64,000 bases of DNA, from positions 22,460 through 86,459 of the forward strand of contig NZ_BONY01000041.1 of NCBI RefSeq assembly GCF_016862955.1. Direction: 5' to 3'. Made by a program: the position numbers and the translations under genes. Source of the stretch: Rhizocola hellebori. Lineage in GTDB: Bacteria; Actinomycetota; Actinomycetes; Mycobacteriales; Micromonosporaceae. Below the pieces are notes generated by a model. It did not search any database, was not told the origin of the DNA, and saw only the letters and a list, made by a program, of their open reading frames with translations. This document shows, piece after piece, positions 19,101 through 26,236 of this stretch (its first letter is position 1; every line of letters starts with the position of its first letter).

Positions 19101-19833
19101 CGTCGGTCTGGTCGCCGAACATTTGCGGTGAGGCCACGGGCAGGTCGGCGTACCAGTCGTAGAAAGAAAGCATCGACCCGCCGATCAGGCTGATGAACCG
19201 GGCGCCAACGGCGTGCGACACCATCGACATCGCCGGGATCGGGGAGAACCCGGCGACCCGGTCCGGCCCGTACTCCTTGATGGCGTGCACATGCGCGGCC
19301 GCCACGATTTCCTGCGCCTCGTCCCACGAGATGCGCACCAGGCCGCCCTTGCCCCGCGCCCGCTGGTAGGCCCGCCGCCGCTCGGGATCGGCCTGAATGT
19401 CGGCCCACGCCGCCACCGGATCGCCAAGACGTGTCTTCGCCTCGCGATACATCTGCACCAGCACCCCGCGCGCGTACGGGTAGCGCACTCTCGTGGGCGA
19501 ATACGTATACCAGGAAAACGCCGCCCCGCGCGGGCAGCCACGCGGCTCGTACTCCGGCCTGTCCGCCCCGACGCTGGGATAGTCGGTCTGCTGCTGCTCC
19601 CAGGTGATGATCCCGTCGCGAACATACACCTTCCAGGAACACGACCCGGTGCAGTTCACCCCGTGCGTGGAGCGCACCACCTTGTCATAGGACCACCGGT
19701 CCCGGTAGAACGCGTCGGCCTCCCGGCCACCGATCTGGTGCAGCGTGCGCCCGTCCGCGGAAACCTCGGCGCGGCGCACCAGCCCGCCCACGGCCAGCAA
19801 TGCCCGTCCCGCCTGTTCTGCCGCGCGCGACAT
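16168..19833 (-). CDS. narG: Nitrate reductase catalytic subunit NarG, 1221 aa
   Basis: The N-terminus has the FS0 cluster signature (HGVNCTGSCSWKVYV, with the fourth ligand in RGCPRG). YADLPVASPQMFGDQTD contains the Asp that ligates molybdenum in NarG. The whole length matches membrane-bound cytoplasmic nitrate reductases. It reduces nitrate to nitrite with electrons from menaquinol. I prefer ATG 19833 because GAGGGG stands nine bases before it; the ATG at 19842 has no spacing to that site. First gene of narGHJI-narK. Confidence 0.93.
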   Translation of the reverse strand: MSRAAEQAGRALLAVGGLVRRAEVSADGRTLHQIGGREADAFYRDRWSYDKVVRSTHGVNCTGSCSWKVYVRDGIITWEQQQTDYPSVGADRPEYEPRGCPRGAAFSWYTYSPTRVRYPYARGVLVQMYREAKTRLGDPVAAWADIQADPERRRAYQRARGKGGLVRISWDEAQEIVAAAHVHAIKEYGPDRVAGFSPIPAMSMVSHAVGARFISLIGGSMLSFYDWYADLPVASPQMFGDQTDVPESGDWWDASYLVMWGSNVPVTRTPDAHWMAEARYRGQKVVVVSPDYADNVKFADEWLPAQPGTDGALAMAMGHVILKEFFVDKSTPRFADYVSRYTDLPYLIALEPLDGGGYRPGKFVNAADLGETDAEAAFRPVVWDSASDTPVVPNGSLGHRYAEAGVGRWNLDLGAVVPRLSCAGGAPAEVVLPRFDNDLPSLTRRGVPTAQVAGKLVTTVYDLMLAQYGVSRPGMPGQWPSGYDDPSQPYTPAWQEPITGVPAVAVARIAREFADNAERSGGRSMILMGAGTNHWFHSDTTYRAMLALTTLTGCQGVNGGGWAHYVGQEKCRPVTGWAHLAFGLDWSRPPRQMIGTAYWYLHTDQWRYDHYGSDVLASPLARGEFAGKHTADLLAKSARLGWMPSMPTFDRNPLDVADEALKSNPDDPAAHVAQSLVDGKLGFACTDPDAPQNWPRVLTVWRANLLGSSAKGNEYFLRHLLGTDSSLRADEASPEKRPQDVVWHEEAPQGKLDLLLSLDFRMTSTTLFSDVVLPAATWYEKHDLNTTDMHPFIHAFTPAIAPPWQTRTDFTAFHGIAQAFSQLAGPHLGVRNDMVAAPLLHDTPDALATPGGVVRDWKTGQAEAVPGKTMPKFVVVQRDYGAIAEKMAALGPLLDRLGTTTKAVTVDVQPEVEYLRGVNGTVRGGAADGRPRLDTDIRACEAILALSGTTNGRVATEGFQFLERRTGQRLADLAAEHEGKQIRFADCQSRPVPVITSPEWSGSEHGGRRYSPFTINVERLKPWHTLTGRQHFYLDHDWMQELGEELPVFRPPLDMHKLFGEPRLGRNGELELTVRYLTPHSKWSIHSEYQDNLIMLTLSRGGPTMWMSEADAAKIGVADNEWIEAVNRNGVVVCRAVVTHKMPEGTVYMYHAQERVIDVPKAETNGRRGGIHNSLTRLLIKPSHLIGGYAQLSFAFNYLGPTGNQRDEVTVIRRRSQEVQY

Positions 19834-19872
19834 AATCGCCATCCCCTCGTTTTCAGACCTCGACGACCGGTG

Positions 19873-19891
19873 CCCGTCCGGTGAGGACGGG
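19873..19891. promoter_or_regulatory. Hairpin in the narG leader
   Basis: CCCGTCC pairs with GGACGGG around a five-base loop, 31-40 bp before the narG start and 50 bp after the alcohol dehydrogenase stop. It could end upstream transcription or modulate entry into nar. I see no good DosR-like or NarL-like site in the 100-bp gap; a GGGACCAGTC stretch partly overlapping the hairpin is too poor. Confidence 0.4.
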
Positions 19892-19941
19892 ACCAGTCAA
19901 ACACGCGAGTATGCGTTAGCTGTGCTGAAACTTCGACGCAC

Positions 19942-20976
19942 CTATCGGGACAGCACGACTTTGAGCGCGCCGGTCTGCGCCGGGCGGGAAAACACGTCGT
20001 AAGCCTCGAGGATGTTTTCCAACGCGAATCGGTGCGTCACCATCTGCGCCGAGCCGAGCTGGCCCGCAGCGACCATTCGCAGCAGGGTCGGCGTGCTGAA
20101 GGTGTCCACCAGCCCGGTGGTGATGGTGATGTTGCGGATCCACAGGTCTTCCAGATGCAGCGTGGCCGGTTTGCCGTGCACTCCGATGTTGGCGACGTGG
20201 CCGCCGGGGCGAACCAGCTTGGTGCACAGCTCGAAAGTTTCCGGAACGCCGACCGCTTCCATGACGACATCTGCACCCACGCCACCGGTGACCGCGTTCA
20301 GGATCTCCGCCACGTCTTCGGGTGTGGCGGTGATGTCGGCACCGATCTGCTTTGCAGCCTCGCGGCGGCTTTCGGCTTTGTCGACCGCGATGATGTGCAA
20401 TGGCGAATACAGGCGGGCGGTGAGGACGGCGGCCAGACCGATCGGCCCGGCGCCCACGATCACGACCACGTCCCCGGGTTGCACCTGCCCGTTGCGGACG
20501 CCGACCTCGTAGGAGGTGGGCAGGATGTCGGCGAGCAGCACAGCTTGTTCATCGCTGACCGTTGCCGGAAGCTTGTGCAAAGACATGTCGGCGAACGGGA
20601 TCCGGGCGAATTCGGCTTGCACGCCGTCGATGAGGTGACCCAGGATCCATCCGCCGCCGCCACGGCACTGGCCGTAGCTTCCTTTGCGGCAGTATTCGCA
20701 ATGGCCGCATGCTGAAATGCATGAGGCAAGAACCCGATCGCCGGGACGGAATCCGTCCACGGCCGAACCGACCTCGACCACGGTGCCGACCGCTTCGTGG
20801 CCCAGAATCCGGCCCGGCGTCACGGTGGGCACGTCGCCCTTGAGGATGTGCAGATCTGTGCCGCAGATGGTGACCGCGTCGACCCGGATGATGGCGTCGG
20901 TGCTGTCGCGCAGCACCGGGTCAGCGACCTCGGTCCATTCTTTGTTGCCTTCTCCTTGGTACACAAGGGCCTTCAT
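19942..20976 (-). CDS. Zinc-dependent alcohol dehydrogenase, 344 aa
   Basis: A medium-chain dehydrogenase: catalytic zinc region CGTDLHI and GHEAVGTVVEVG, structural-zinc cysteines in SACGHCEYCRKGSYGQC, and the NAD-binding VIVGAGPIGLAAVL. Such enzymes interconvert alcohols and aldehydes or ketones with NAD(H), useful for discarding reductant when oxygen is low. Start ATG 20976 (MKALVYQGEGN) has GGAGAG five bases before; the four extra upstream codons are unlikely. It lies between a nitroreductase gene and narG in the same direction. Confidence 0.88.
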   Translation of the reverse strand: MKALVYQGEGNKEWTEVADPVLRDSTDAIIRVDAVTICGTDLHILKGDVPTVTPGRILGHEAVGTVVEVGSAVDGFRPGDRVLASCISACGHCEYCRKGSYGQCRGGGGWILGHLIDGVQAEFARIPFADMSLHKLPATVSDEQAVLLADILPTSYEVGVRNGQVQPGDVVVIVGAGPIGLAAVLTARLYSPLHIIAVDKAESRREAAKQIGADITATPEDVAEILNAVTGGVGADVVMEAVGVPETFELCTKLVRPGGHVANIGVHGKPATLHLEDLWIRNITITTGLVDTFSTPTLLRMVAAGQLGSAQMVTHRFALENILEAYDVFSRPAQTGALKVVLSR

Positions 20977-21000
20977 GACACTCTCCAATGGTTTGATGGG

Positions 21001-21032
21001 ATGGGGCCGGACCGTCCAGAGCCCGGCCCCAT
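21001..21032. terminator. Stem-loop between nitroreductase 2 and alcohol dehydrogenase
   Basis: ATGGGGCCGG (21001-21010) pairs with CCGGCCCCAT (21023-21032) around a 12-base loop. Located after the stop of the nitroreductase at 21085 on the same strand and 25 bp before the dehydrogenase start, it is probably a terminator or a processing/attenuation element. Confidence 0.6.
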
Positions 21033-21084
21033 CTCGTGGGCTAGCGCAGCCAGCGCAGTCGACGCACTAGCCCGGTCATCTTTC

Positions 21085-22056
21085 TTACTGGTAGACCACT
21101 TCCTGCAATGGGCGACGGGGGGTGCTGGGCGGGTCGCCTGCCGGGGCATGTCCGACTCGCACAGCCAGTTGCGGCACACCGATTCCGGCCAGAAGGTGGC
21201 GCAGTCTTTCGCGAGTGACGGTCAGCTCGGTGACATCGCTCATCGGTGCGGTGCCTAAGCCTTCGGCGGTGGCGGTCAGCAGCGCTGCGGAGAGAGCTTC
21301 ACCGCAGCGAAGCCAGTCCGCAGGCGTGTCCTGATCGGTGAAGATCACCGCATAGAGCGCGCCGTGATCTGTCTGCGGGCCGGGTTCCATCGCCGGCCCG
21401 CCGAAAGGGGCGAAGTCGCGTACCGGGACCGCGCGAGGCGAGGTCTGCACGGCGGTCGTGGTCGGGACGCCATCACGGCTCCACGGCGGTCGATGGGTCC
21501 ACCGCATCAGTTCCCTGCGGTACTCCGGATCGGCGAGCTGACAGGCGCCCGCCTGCGCGGCCGCCATCGCCAGCTGGGCGACCTCGTCACGGCGCACGAG
21601 GTGCAGATGGGCTCCCTCGGATTCGGCGGCGTCCACCAGGCCGTAGGCGAGGCTTTCGGCCACGGGCTCGGATCCGAAGGCGCGACGGTCGGTGCGCCGG
21701 CGCGCGATGGCGTCGTGAAGCAAAAGGTCCCGCAAGGTTGGCTGGCGCGCGCCGGCCAGTTCGATGATGGCGAGCAGGTCGGGGTCGGCCGGGTCGGGCA
21801 GGCGCCGTACCACCACCTCATAACCAGAAGCGGCAAGCGCGATGCGGGCGTGGTGAAGTGCGACCCCGCAGCTGATCGTCAGCAGCCGCCCATCGGGGTC
21901 GGCGACCATCAGCTGGCGCTCATGATCAGCCCACAGCTTCAGGCTTCGGCCGATCTGCCAGCTCCAGGGCTGGGTGTTGAATATTGACGGCGCGGCGCCG
22001 GCGGCACCCGCGGCCGCCCGCAGCGCCTGCTCTCTGGTCTTGTCATCGGCTGGCAT
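21085..22056 (-). CDS. Acg-type nitroreductase family protein 2, 323 aa
   Basis: Shares with the other copies APSIFNTQPWSW, LLTISCGVALHHA, ARRRTDRRAF, VRDFAPFGG and ATAEGLGTAPMSDV, in the same order. By family knowledge it is an FMN-binding, dormancy-associated protein of unclear catalysis. It is divergent from the response regulator; the DosR-like box at 22138 lies 82 bp before its start and could control both genes. A hairpin follows its stop. Confidence 0.83.
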   Translation of the reverse strand: MPADDKTREQALRAAAGAAGAAPSIFNTQPWSWQIGRSLKLWADHERQLMVADPDGRLLTISCGVALHHARIALAASGYEVVVRRLPDPADPDLLAIIELAGARQPTLRDLLLHDAIARRRTDRRAFGSEPVAESLAYGLVDAAESEGAHLHLVRRDEVAQLAMAAAQAGACQLADPEYRRELMRWTHRPPWSRDGVPTTTAVQTSPRAVPVRDFAPFGGPAMEPGPQTDHGALYAVIFTDQDTPADWLRCGEALSAALLTATAEGLGTAPMSDVTELTVTRERLRHLLAGIGVPQLAVRVGHAPAGDPPSTPRRPLQEVVYQ

Positions 22057-22137
22057 GCCCTCACCATGCGCTCAGCGCAGGCAGCCACGTCAGTGCCAGA
22101 TGTCGCGAGGCCACGTGCCGCCCGGCCCGCCCATGAC

Positions 22138-22151
22138 GGGCCTTAGGTCCC
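22138..22151. promoter_or_regulatory. DosR-like box in front of the response regulator
   Basis: GGGCCTTAGGTCCC matches the DosR core at 12 of 14 positions and ends 35 bp before the GTG at 22187. It lies between the regulator and the divergent nitroreductase, so it could mediate autoregulation plus control of that gene, as happens in mycobacteria. Confidence 0.75.
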
Positions 22152-22186
22152 TGTGCCCGCTCTGCCAGGTGGGGCAGACTACAAAG

Positions 22187-22822
22187 GTGATCCGTGTTTT
22201 CCTGCTTGACGACCACGAGGTGGTCCGCCGCGGCCTGCGCGAGCTCCTTGAGAGCGAAGGCGACATCGAGGTCGTGGGCGAGTCCGGGTCGGCGCAGGAG
22301 GCCATCGCCCGGATCCCGGCGCTTCGCCCGCAGGTAGCGGTGCTCGATGCCCGGCTGCCCGATGGCAGCGGAATAGACGTGTGCCGGGAGATCCGCTCGG
22401 TCGATCCCACGATCCAAGGGCTGATCCTCACCTCTTTTGAAGACGACGAGGCTTTGTTCGCCGCGATCATGGCCGGTGCTGCGGGCTACGTGCTCAAGCA
22501 GATCCGGGGAAGCGATCTGGTCAACGGGGTGCGGCAGGTAGCCGCCGGCAGTTCGCTGCTCGATCCTGCTGTCACGCAGCGGGTGCTGGAACGCATCCGC
22601 AATCCGCAGCACATGCCGGATCAGCTCAAGAACCTTACCGAACAGGAGCGCAAGATCCTTGGCTACGTGGCCGACGGGCTGACCAACCGCCAGATCGCCG
22701 CGCAGATGTTCCTCGCCGAGAAGACGGTGAAGAACTACGTTTCAAGCCTGCTAAGCAAACTCGGGCTGGAGAGACGCACTCAGGCAGCCATTCTCGCGGT
22801 CAAGCTGAAGGATCACCCGTAA
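22187..22822 (+). CDS. devR: DosR/DevR-like response regulator, NarL family, 211 aa
   Basis: The receiver domain starts IRVFLLDDHEVVRRGLRELL. With the GTG at 22187 as residue 1, Asp8/Asp9, the phospho-acceptor Asp54 (VAVLDARLPDG), Thr82 and Lys104 fall at exactly the numbers known for M. tuberculosis DosR. The LuxR-type helix-turn-helix follows (LTEQERKILGYVADGLTNRQ, then FLAEKTVKNYVS and LERRTQAA), again as in DosR. An upstream in-frame ATG (22132) is rejected since it would place the box inside the gene. No DosS/DosT-like kinase is present in the window. It likely controls the boxes listed here. Confidence 0.88.
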   Translation: MIRVFLLDDHEVVRRGLRELLESEGDIEVVGESGSAQEAIARIPALRPQVAVLDARLPDGSGIDVCREIRSVDPTIQGLILTSFEDDEALFAAIMAGAAGYVLKQIRGSDLVNGVRQVAAGSSLLDPAVTQRVLERIRNPQHMPDQLKNLTEQERKILGYVADGLTNRQIAAQMFLAEKTVKNYVSSLLSKLGLERRTQAAILAVKLKDHP

Positions 22823-22894
22823 CGGCCGCAGGTCCTTGCCAGGCGAGCATTGCGACCCTATCCGCCACCGGGACGCCGGCGCGACGCTGGCAGT

Positions 22895-23434
22895 ATGGCC
22901 AAAGTAGAACTCAGCGGGCTAAGCAAAGTCTTTCCCGGCGGCACCATCGGTCTCGACGATGTCGACCTGACCGTCAACGATGGCGAATTCATCGTGCTGG
23001 TGGGGCCTTCAGGATGCGGCAAGTCGACGTTGCTGCGCATCGTCGCCGGTCTGGAAGAACCCACGAAGGGCACTGTCGCCATAGCTGGAGTGACAGTCAA
23101 CGACCTGGCCCCCCAACTACGTGACATCGCGATGGTGTTCCAGAACTATGCTCTCTACCCCCACATGACGGTGGAGGAGAATCTCGGATTCAGCCTGCGC
23201 GTGCAGCACCATCCCAAAACCGACGCCGCACGAGAAGTCAATGAGGCCGCCCATGTGCTGGCGCTGGAGCCGCTGCTGGAACGCAAACCGAAAGCGCTCT
23301 CCGGCGGTCAGCGGCAGCGTGTCGCGATGGGGCGAGCTGACCGCGATGTGGACCGCACACGCCACACCCGATGCCGCAGTCACCGCAGGACGGGCGGGCA
23401 AGGGTCAAAGGTCCTATGCCGAGTGTGCTCCTAA
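22895..23434 (+). pseudogene. ABC sugar-importer-type ATPase, truncated after the signature motif
   Basis: The first 148 residues are a good UgpC/MsmX-type ATPase: Walker [11 protein letters not shown]-loop [20 protein letters not shown] and signature [14 protein letters not shown]. The sequence then changes to an Arg/His-rich tail and stops at 179 residues, whereas the family has 350-370. Walker B, the D and H loops and the TOBE domain are missing, so it cannot hydrolyse ATP normally. A deletion joining the front to unrelated DNA is the simplest reading. It follows the response regulator by 72 bp. Confidence 0.75.
23402..23415. promoter_or_regulatory. Weak DosR-like box inside the ABC remnant tail
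   Basis: GGGTCAAAGGTCCT matches the core at 10 of 14 positions and lies 120 bp before the next gene at 23536. It is in the degenerate tail of the remnant. It is the weakest candidate by position and could be chance. Confidence 0.3.
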
Positions 23435-23454
23435 GTCCTGCCGAGACAGGACTT
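23433..23454. promoter_or_regulatory. Inverted repeat between the ABC remnant and the membrane protein gene
   Basis: AAGTCCTG (23433-23440) and CAGGACTT (23447-23454) pair perfectly around six bases, just at the remnant's stop and 82 bp before the next start. It may be a terminator or an operator. Its GTCC/GGAC arms resemble DosR half-sites but in inverted order and wrong spacing. Confidence 0.4.
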
Positions 23455-23535
23455 GTACACCTGACGCCACCCCTTGCCGCGGCCGCATGCTGATGTCAAC
23501 CAAAACGGCGCAGTCATCCTAAGAGGAGAAGCATC

Positions 23536-24183
23536 ATGAAGCGCAGGACATTGGACATCCTGTTCAGCATCGGCGGCGTCGCCATCGCGGCTCTGCTGCT
23601 CGCCGCCGGCATCGTGTTGTCGGCCAACGCAAGCTTCGCCACCACCTATGTGGCCGACCAGCTGGCCCAGCAACACATCACCTTCAAGACCGCCGACACC
23701 TTGACCGAAGAGGAAAAGCAGGCCCCGTGCCTCGTCGAATACGCCGGTCAGGCACTGACCACCGGCAAGCAGGCCGAGTGCTACGCCAACAACTTCATCG
23801 GCCTTCACCTCAAGTCGACCGCCGGCGGCAAGACCTACGCAGACCTCGGCGTGCCGCAAGCTGAACTGCGCACCCAGATCGCGGCCGCCCAGAAGGCCGG
23901 CGAGACCGCCAAGGTCACCGACCTTCAGAAACAGCTCGCCGACGTCACCGCCCAGCGGGAAACCGTCTTCAAAGGAGAGACCCTGCGCGGCCTGCTGCTG
24001 ACCACCTACGGCTTCAGCGAGTTCGGCACCAAGGCCGGCCAAGCCGCCACCGTCGCCTACCTCGCCGCCGCGCTGATGTTCCTGATGGCCCTCGCCGGCT
24101 TCGTGCACGCCTTCCTCACCCCCAAGACGGTCCCCTTCGCCGCCGTCGAACCCCAGGTCCGCCCGACACCCGTCGCCGCATGA
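23536..24183 (+). CDS. Two-helix membrane protein, 215 aa
   Basis: Starts at ATG 23536 after AAGAGGAGAAGCATC. A membrane segment at residues 9-30 and another near 173-197 flank an outside-facing region of about 140 residues with a helical, Gln/Lys-rich part (AELRTQIAAAQKAGETAKVT) and two cysteines (APCLVEY, AECYANN). The family is conserved-hypothetical; no function is known to me. Its own terminator follows, so it is monocistronic. Confidence 0.7.
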   Translation: MKRRTLDILFSIGGVAIAALLLAAGIVLSANASFATTYVADQLAQQHITFKTADTLTEEEKQAPCLVEYAGQALTTGKQAECYANNFIGLHLKSTAGGKTYADLGVPQAELRTQIAAAQKAGETAKVTDLQKQLADVTAQRETVFKGETLRGLLLTTYGFSEFGTKAGQAATVAYLAAALMFLMALAGFVHAFLTPKTVPFAAVEPQVRPTPVAA

Positions 24184-24191
24184 CCGCCATC

Positions 24192-24226
24192 CGCTGGGCC
24201 GGATCCGACAGGGATCCGGCCCAGCG
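24192..24226. terminator. Stem-loop terminator, 15-bp stem
   Basis: Bases 24192-24206 pair perfectly with 24212-24226 around a five-base loop, directly after the stop at 24183. This also shows that the following methyltransferase starts downstream of it and not at the ATG overlapping the previous stop. Confidence 0.75.
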
Positions 24227-24293
24227 TCGTCCTGTGTCTGGTTTCATGCCGTATCGCACTGACACAGCAGACGTAGGGCGTGAGAATGTGGGC

Positions 24294-25115
24294 ATGAGTT
24301 CCTCGCAGCCCGCCGCCGGGCCTTCCCCGGACCATCGGTACCTGCTCGACAACGCCAGGGTCGAGGCGGGCGAGCGGTTCACCTGGCTGGCCGAGTTGTT
24401 CGATGGTGTCACGCGTGGGCATTTCGACCGGCTCGGGTTGAGGGCGGGCTGGCGCTGCTGGGAGGTTGGCGCCGGAGGCCCCAGCATTCCCGAGGCGCTC
24501 GCCACAGCCGCCGGGCCTACCGGTTACGTGCTGGCCACCGACATCAATCCGGCCTGGTTGGATCCGCATGCCGGGTACGAGGTGCTCCGCCACGACATCG
24601 TCGCGGACCCGCCGCCGCAGCCAGGCACGTTCGACCTGGTACACGCGCGGCTCGTGCTCGTTCACGTGCCCGACCGCGCCCAGGCGCTGGCCACGATGGT
24701 GGCGGCGCTGCGGCCCGGCGGCTGGCTACTGATAGAAGATGCCGACACCGAGCTGCAGCCGCTGGCCTGCCTCGACGAGGTCGGCGAGCCGCAGCAACGC
24801 GCCAACCAGCTGCGGCGCGCCGTCCGGGAGCTGATGACCCGCCGCGGCGCCGATCTGCGCTACGGCCGCACGCTGCCGCGGGCGTTGCGTGCGGCAGGCC
24901 TGGTCGATGTCACGGCGACCGGCTGCTTCCCGGTCGGCGCGACGGCCTGCAACCGGCTGGAGACCGCGACGGTGCGCATGCTCCGCGCCGAGTTGCTCGC
25001 CGCAGGGCTGACCGACGACGCCGAGATCGACGCGCACCTGGCCGCCGTCGACGCCGGCGAGCTCGACCTCACGCTCGCACCGCTGATCTCGGCATGGGGA
25101 CGCCGCCCGGGCTGA
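24294..25115 (+). CDS. Class I SAM-dependent methyltransferase, 273 aa
   Basis: The SAM-binding motif I is WEVGAGGPSIPEALA, motif II LATDINPAWLD, then FDLVHARLVLVHVPDRAQAL and RPGGWLLIEDAD: a Rossmann-type small-molecule methyltransferase. Substrate unknown. Mycobacterial DosR regulons also contain a methyltransferase of this general type (Rv2003c), but orthology is not shown here. The ATG at 24294 is preferred since a terminator lies upstream. A stem-loop follows its stop. Confidence 0.82.
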   Translation: MSSSQPAAGPSPDHRYLLDNARVEAGERFTWLAELFDGVTRGHFDRLGLRAGWRCWEVGAGGPSIPEALATAAGPTGYVLATDINPAWLDPHAGYEVLRHDIVADPPPQPGTFDLVHARLVLVHVPDRAQALATMVAALRPGGWLLIEDADTELQPLACLDEVGEPQQRANQLRRAVRELMTRRGADLRYGRTLPRALRAAGLVDVTATGCFPVGATACNRLETATVRMLRAELLAAGLTDDAEIDAHLAAVDAGELDLTLAPLISAWGRRPG

Positions 25116-25151
25116 TACGAACGTGCTGCCCGGGCCATGGTCAGCGAGGAG

Positions 25152-25168
25152 CAGGGCTTTCGGCCCTG
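25152..25168. terminator. Short stem-loop after the methyltransferase gene
   Basis: CAGGGC and GCCCTG pair around TTTCG, 36 bp beyond the methyltransferase stop and 67 bp before the next start. It looks like a DosR-type box but its half-site spacing is one base short, so I call it a terminator candidate; a degenerate box is the alternative. Confidence 0.4.
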
Positions 25169-25235
25169 TTGAGGGAGTGTGCGGCCAGGCCATGGTGGGT
25201 GGGTAACAACCCGCCAGCCGACAGGGGGCGACAGC

Positions 25236-25691
25236 GTGGACACCTCGATCAGTCACCGCAACCAAAACCCGGCAAAGCCACATTTGAAGGCATGGAACGC
25301 TCTCACCCGCTGGATCCTGCACGTTCCTTTGCTGCGCACCATGGCCGACCGCCAGGTGTGCGAGCTGCACTTCGCGGGCATCCGCAGCGGCAAACCCATC
25401 ACCCTGCCAGTCATGTACGCCCAGCAAGGCGACACGATCGTGATCCTGGTGGGCGCTCCCGGGACGAAGCTGTGGTGGCGCAATTTCGCCCAGATCCATC
25501 CGGTCTCGGTGTGGCTGCACGGCGTCTCGCGCACCGGCAGCGGCCACGCTGTCGGCCCGGGCGCACCGGGGCGAGCGCGGGCCGCCGGCATATACACAGC
25601 CAAATTTCCCGACCTGCCCGTTGAGAATGATCCCTTGGTCGTCATCACTCTTGACCCCTACGCGGCAAATCCATCGTCCAGATCGGAGTGA
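25236..25691 (+). CDS. Deazaflavin-dependent nitroreductase family (DUF385) protein, 151 aa
   Basis: LHFAGIRSGKPITLPVMYAQ, ILVGAPGTKLWWRNF and WLHGVSRTGSGH match the split-barrel F420-dependent nitroreductase (Ddn/DUF385) fold, with the Gly-Lys-x-Trp-Trp-Arg-Asn region expected at the deazaflavin site. These proteins reduce quinones or other acceptors with F420H2, another link to low-oxygen redox. GTG 25236 follows AGGGGGCGA. It is upstream of a small helical gene, 19 bp away. Confidence 0.8.
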   Translation: MDTSISHRNQNPAKPHLKAWNALTRWILHVPLLRTMADRQVCELHFAGIRSGKPITLPVMYAQQGDTIVILVGAPGTKLWWRNFAQIHPVSVWLHGVSRTGSGHAVGPGAPGRARAAGIYTAKFPDLPVENDPLVVITLDPYAANPSSRSE

Positions 25692-25710
25692 GGGATCAGC
25701 GTGGGATCAG

Positions 25711-25956
25711 GTGTCTGATCGGCTCGAAGGCCTCGGGCTGAAACTCAAGCTGCATATGGAACAGACGCGCGACGGCACGATGACCGAAGCGCTGGAAAAG
25801 TTGCGGCAAAATGTCGAAGCCGCTGGAAACGCGGTCAAGGACGAGGCTGTCCGAGCCGACGTGCGTGAGGTTGGGCAACTGCTCGCCGACGCGGTGTCGA
25901 CAACCATGGCCAAGGTCGAGCAGCACGTGCGCGACGCGGTGAAACGCACACCCTGA
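25711..25956 (+). CDS. Small helical protein, 81 aa
   Basis: No family is recognised. From GTG 25711 the product is almost entirely amphipathic helix with heptad-like spacing (EALEKLRQNVEAAGNAVKDE, VREVGQLLADAVSTTMAKVE), suggesting a coiled coil. It has no cysteine or membrane segment. Position close behind the DUF385 gene suggests co-transcription. The exact start is uncertain because the ribosome site is weak. Confidence 0.55.
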   Translation: MSDRLEGLGLKLKLHMEQTRDGTMTEALEKLRQNVEAAGNAVKDEAVRADVREVGQLLADAVSTTMAKVEQHVRDAVKRTP

Positions 25957-26035
25957 TGCCGCCGCGAACCCCACCGCATCGCTAGCGGAACAGGCGCACT
26001 GAGTGGTGAACTAGCTGTTGATCGGAGGTGTCAAC

Positions 26036-26236
26036 GTGACAGATCTGGGTCAAGTGCCCATTGCGGCTCTGGCTCCCTTGGTCGTTGCCGCTTTGGCGTT
26101 CGTGGCATATTGCTTGTTCGATCTGACTCGCAGCCAGGTGAGGTACCTGCCGAAGTGGGTGTGGGCCGTCATCTGCGTGGTGTCCATCCCGGTGGGCGGG
26201 ATCGTCTATCTCCTGATCGGCAGGCAACCACAATGA
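26036..26236 (+). CDS. PLDc_N-domain small membrane protein, 66 aa
   Basis: Two membrane helices separated by a short basic loop: ALAPLVVAALAFVAYCLFDL, then RYLPKWVWAVICVVSIPVGG, ending YLLIGRQPQ. This is the phospholipase-D nuclease N-terminal (PLDc_N) module, usually found alone in actinobacteria next to ABC-2 transporters. GTG 26036 follows GGAGG by seven bases. Its stop overlaps the ATPase start (ATGA), so it heads a three-gene operon. Confidence 0.8.
   Translation: MTDLGQVPIAALAPLVVAALAFVAYCLFDLTRSQVRYLPKWVWAVICVVSIPVGGIVYLLIGRQPQ

Noticed and set aside
22132..22186. Upstream ATG as the start of the response regulator
   Set aside because: It would add residues absent in DosR proteins and bury the DosR-like box in the coding region; with GTG 22187 the key residues keep their canonical numbers.
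25153..25166. Possible further DosR-like box before the DUF385 gene
   Set aside because: The half-sites are one base too close together; better explained as a short terminator hairpin.
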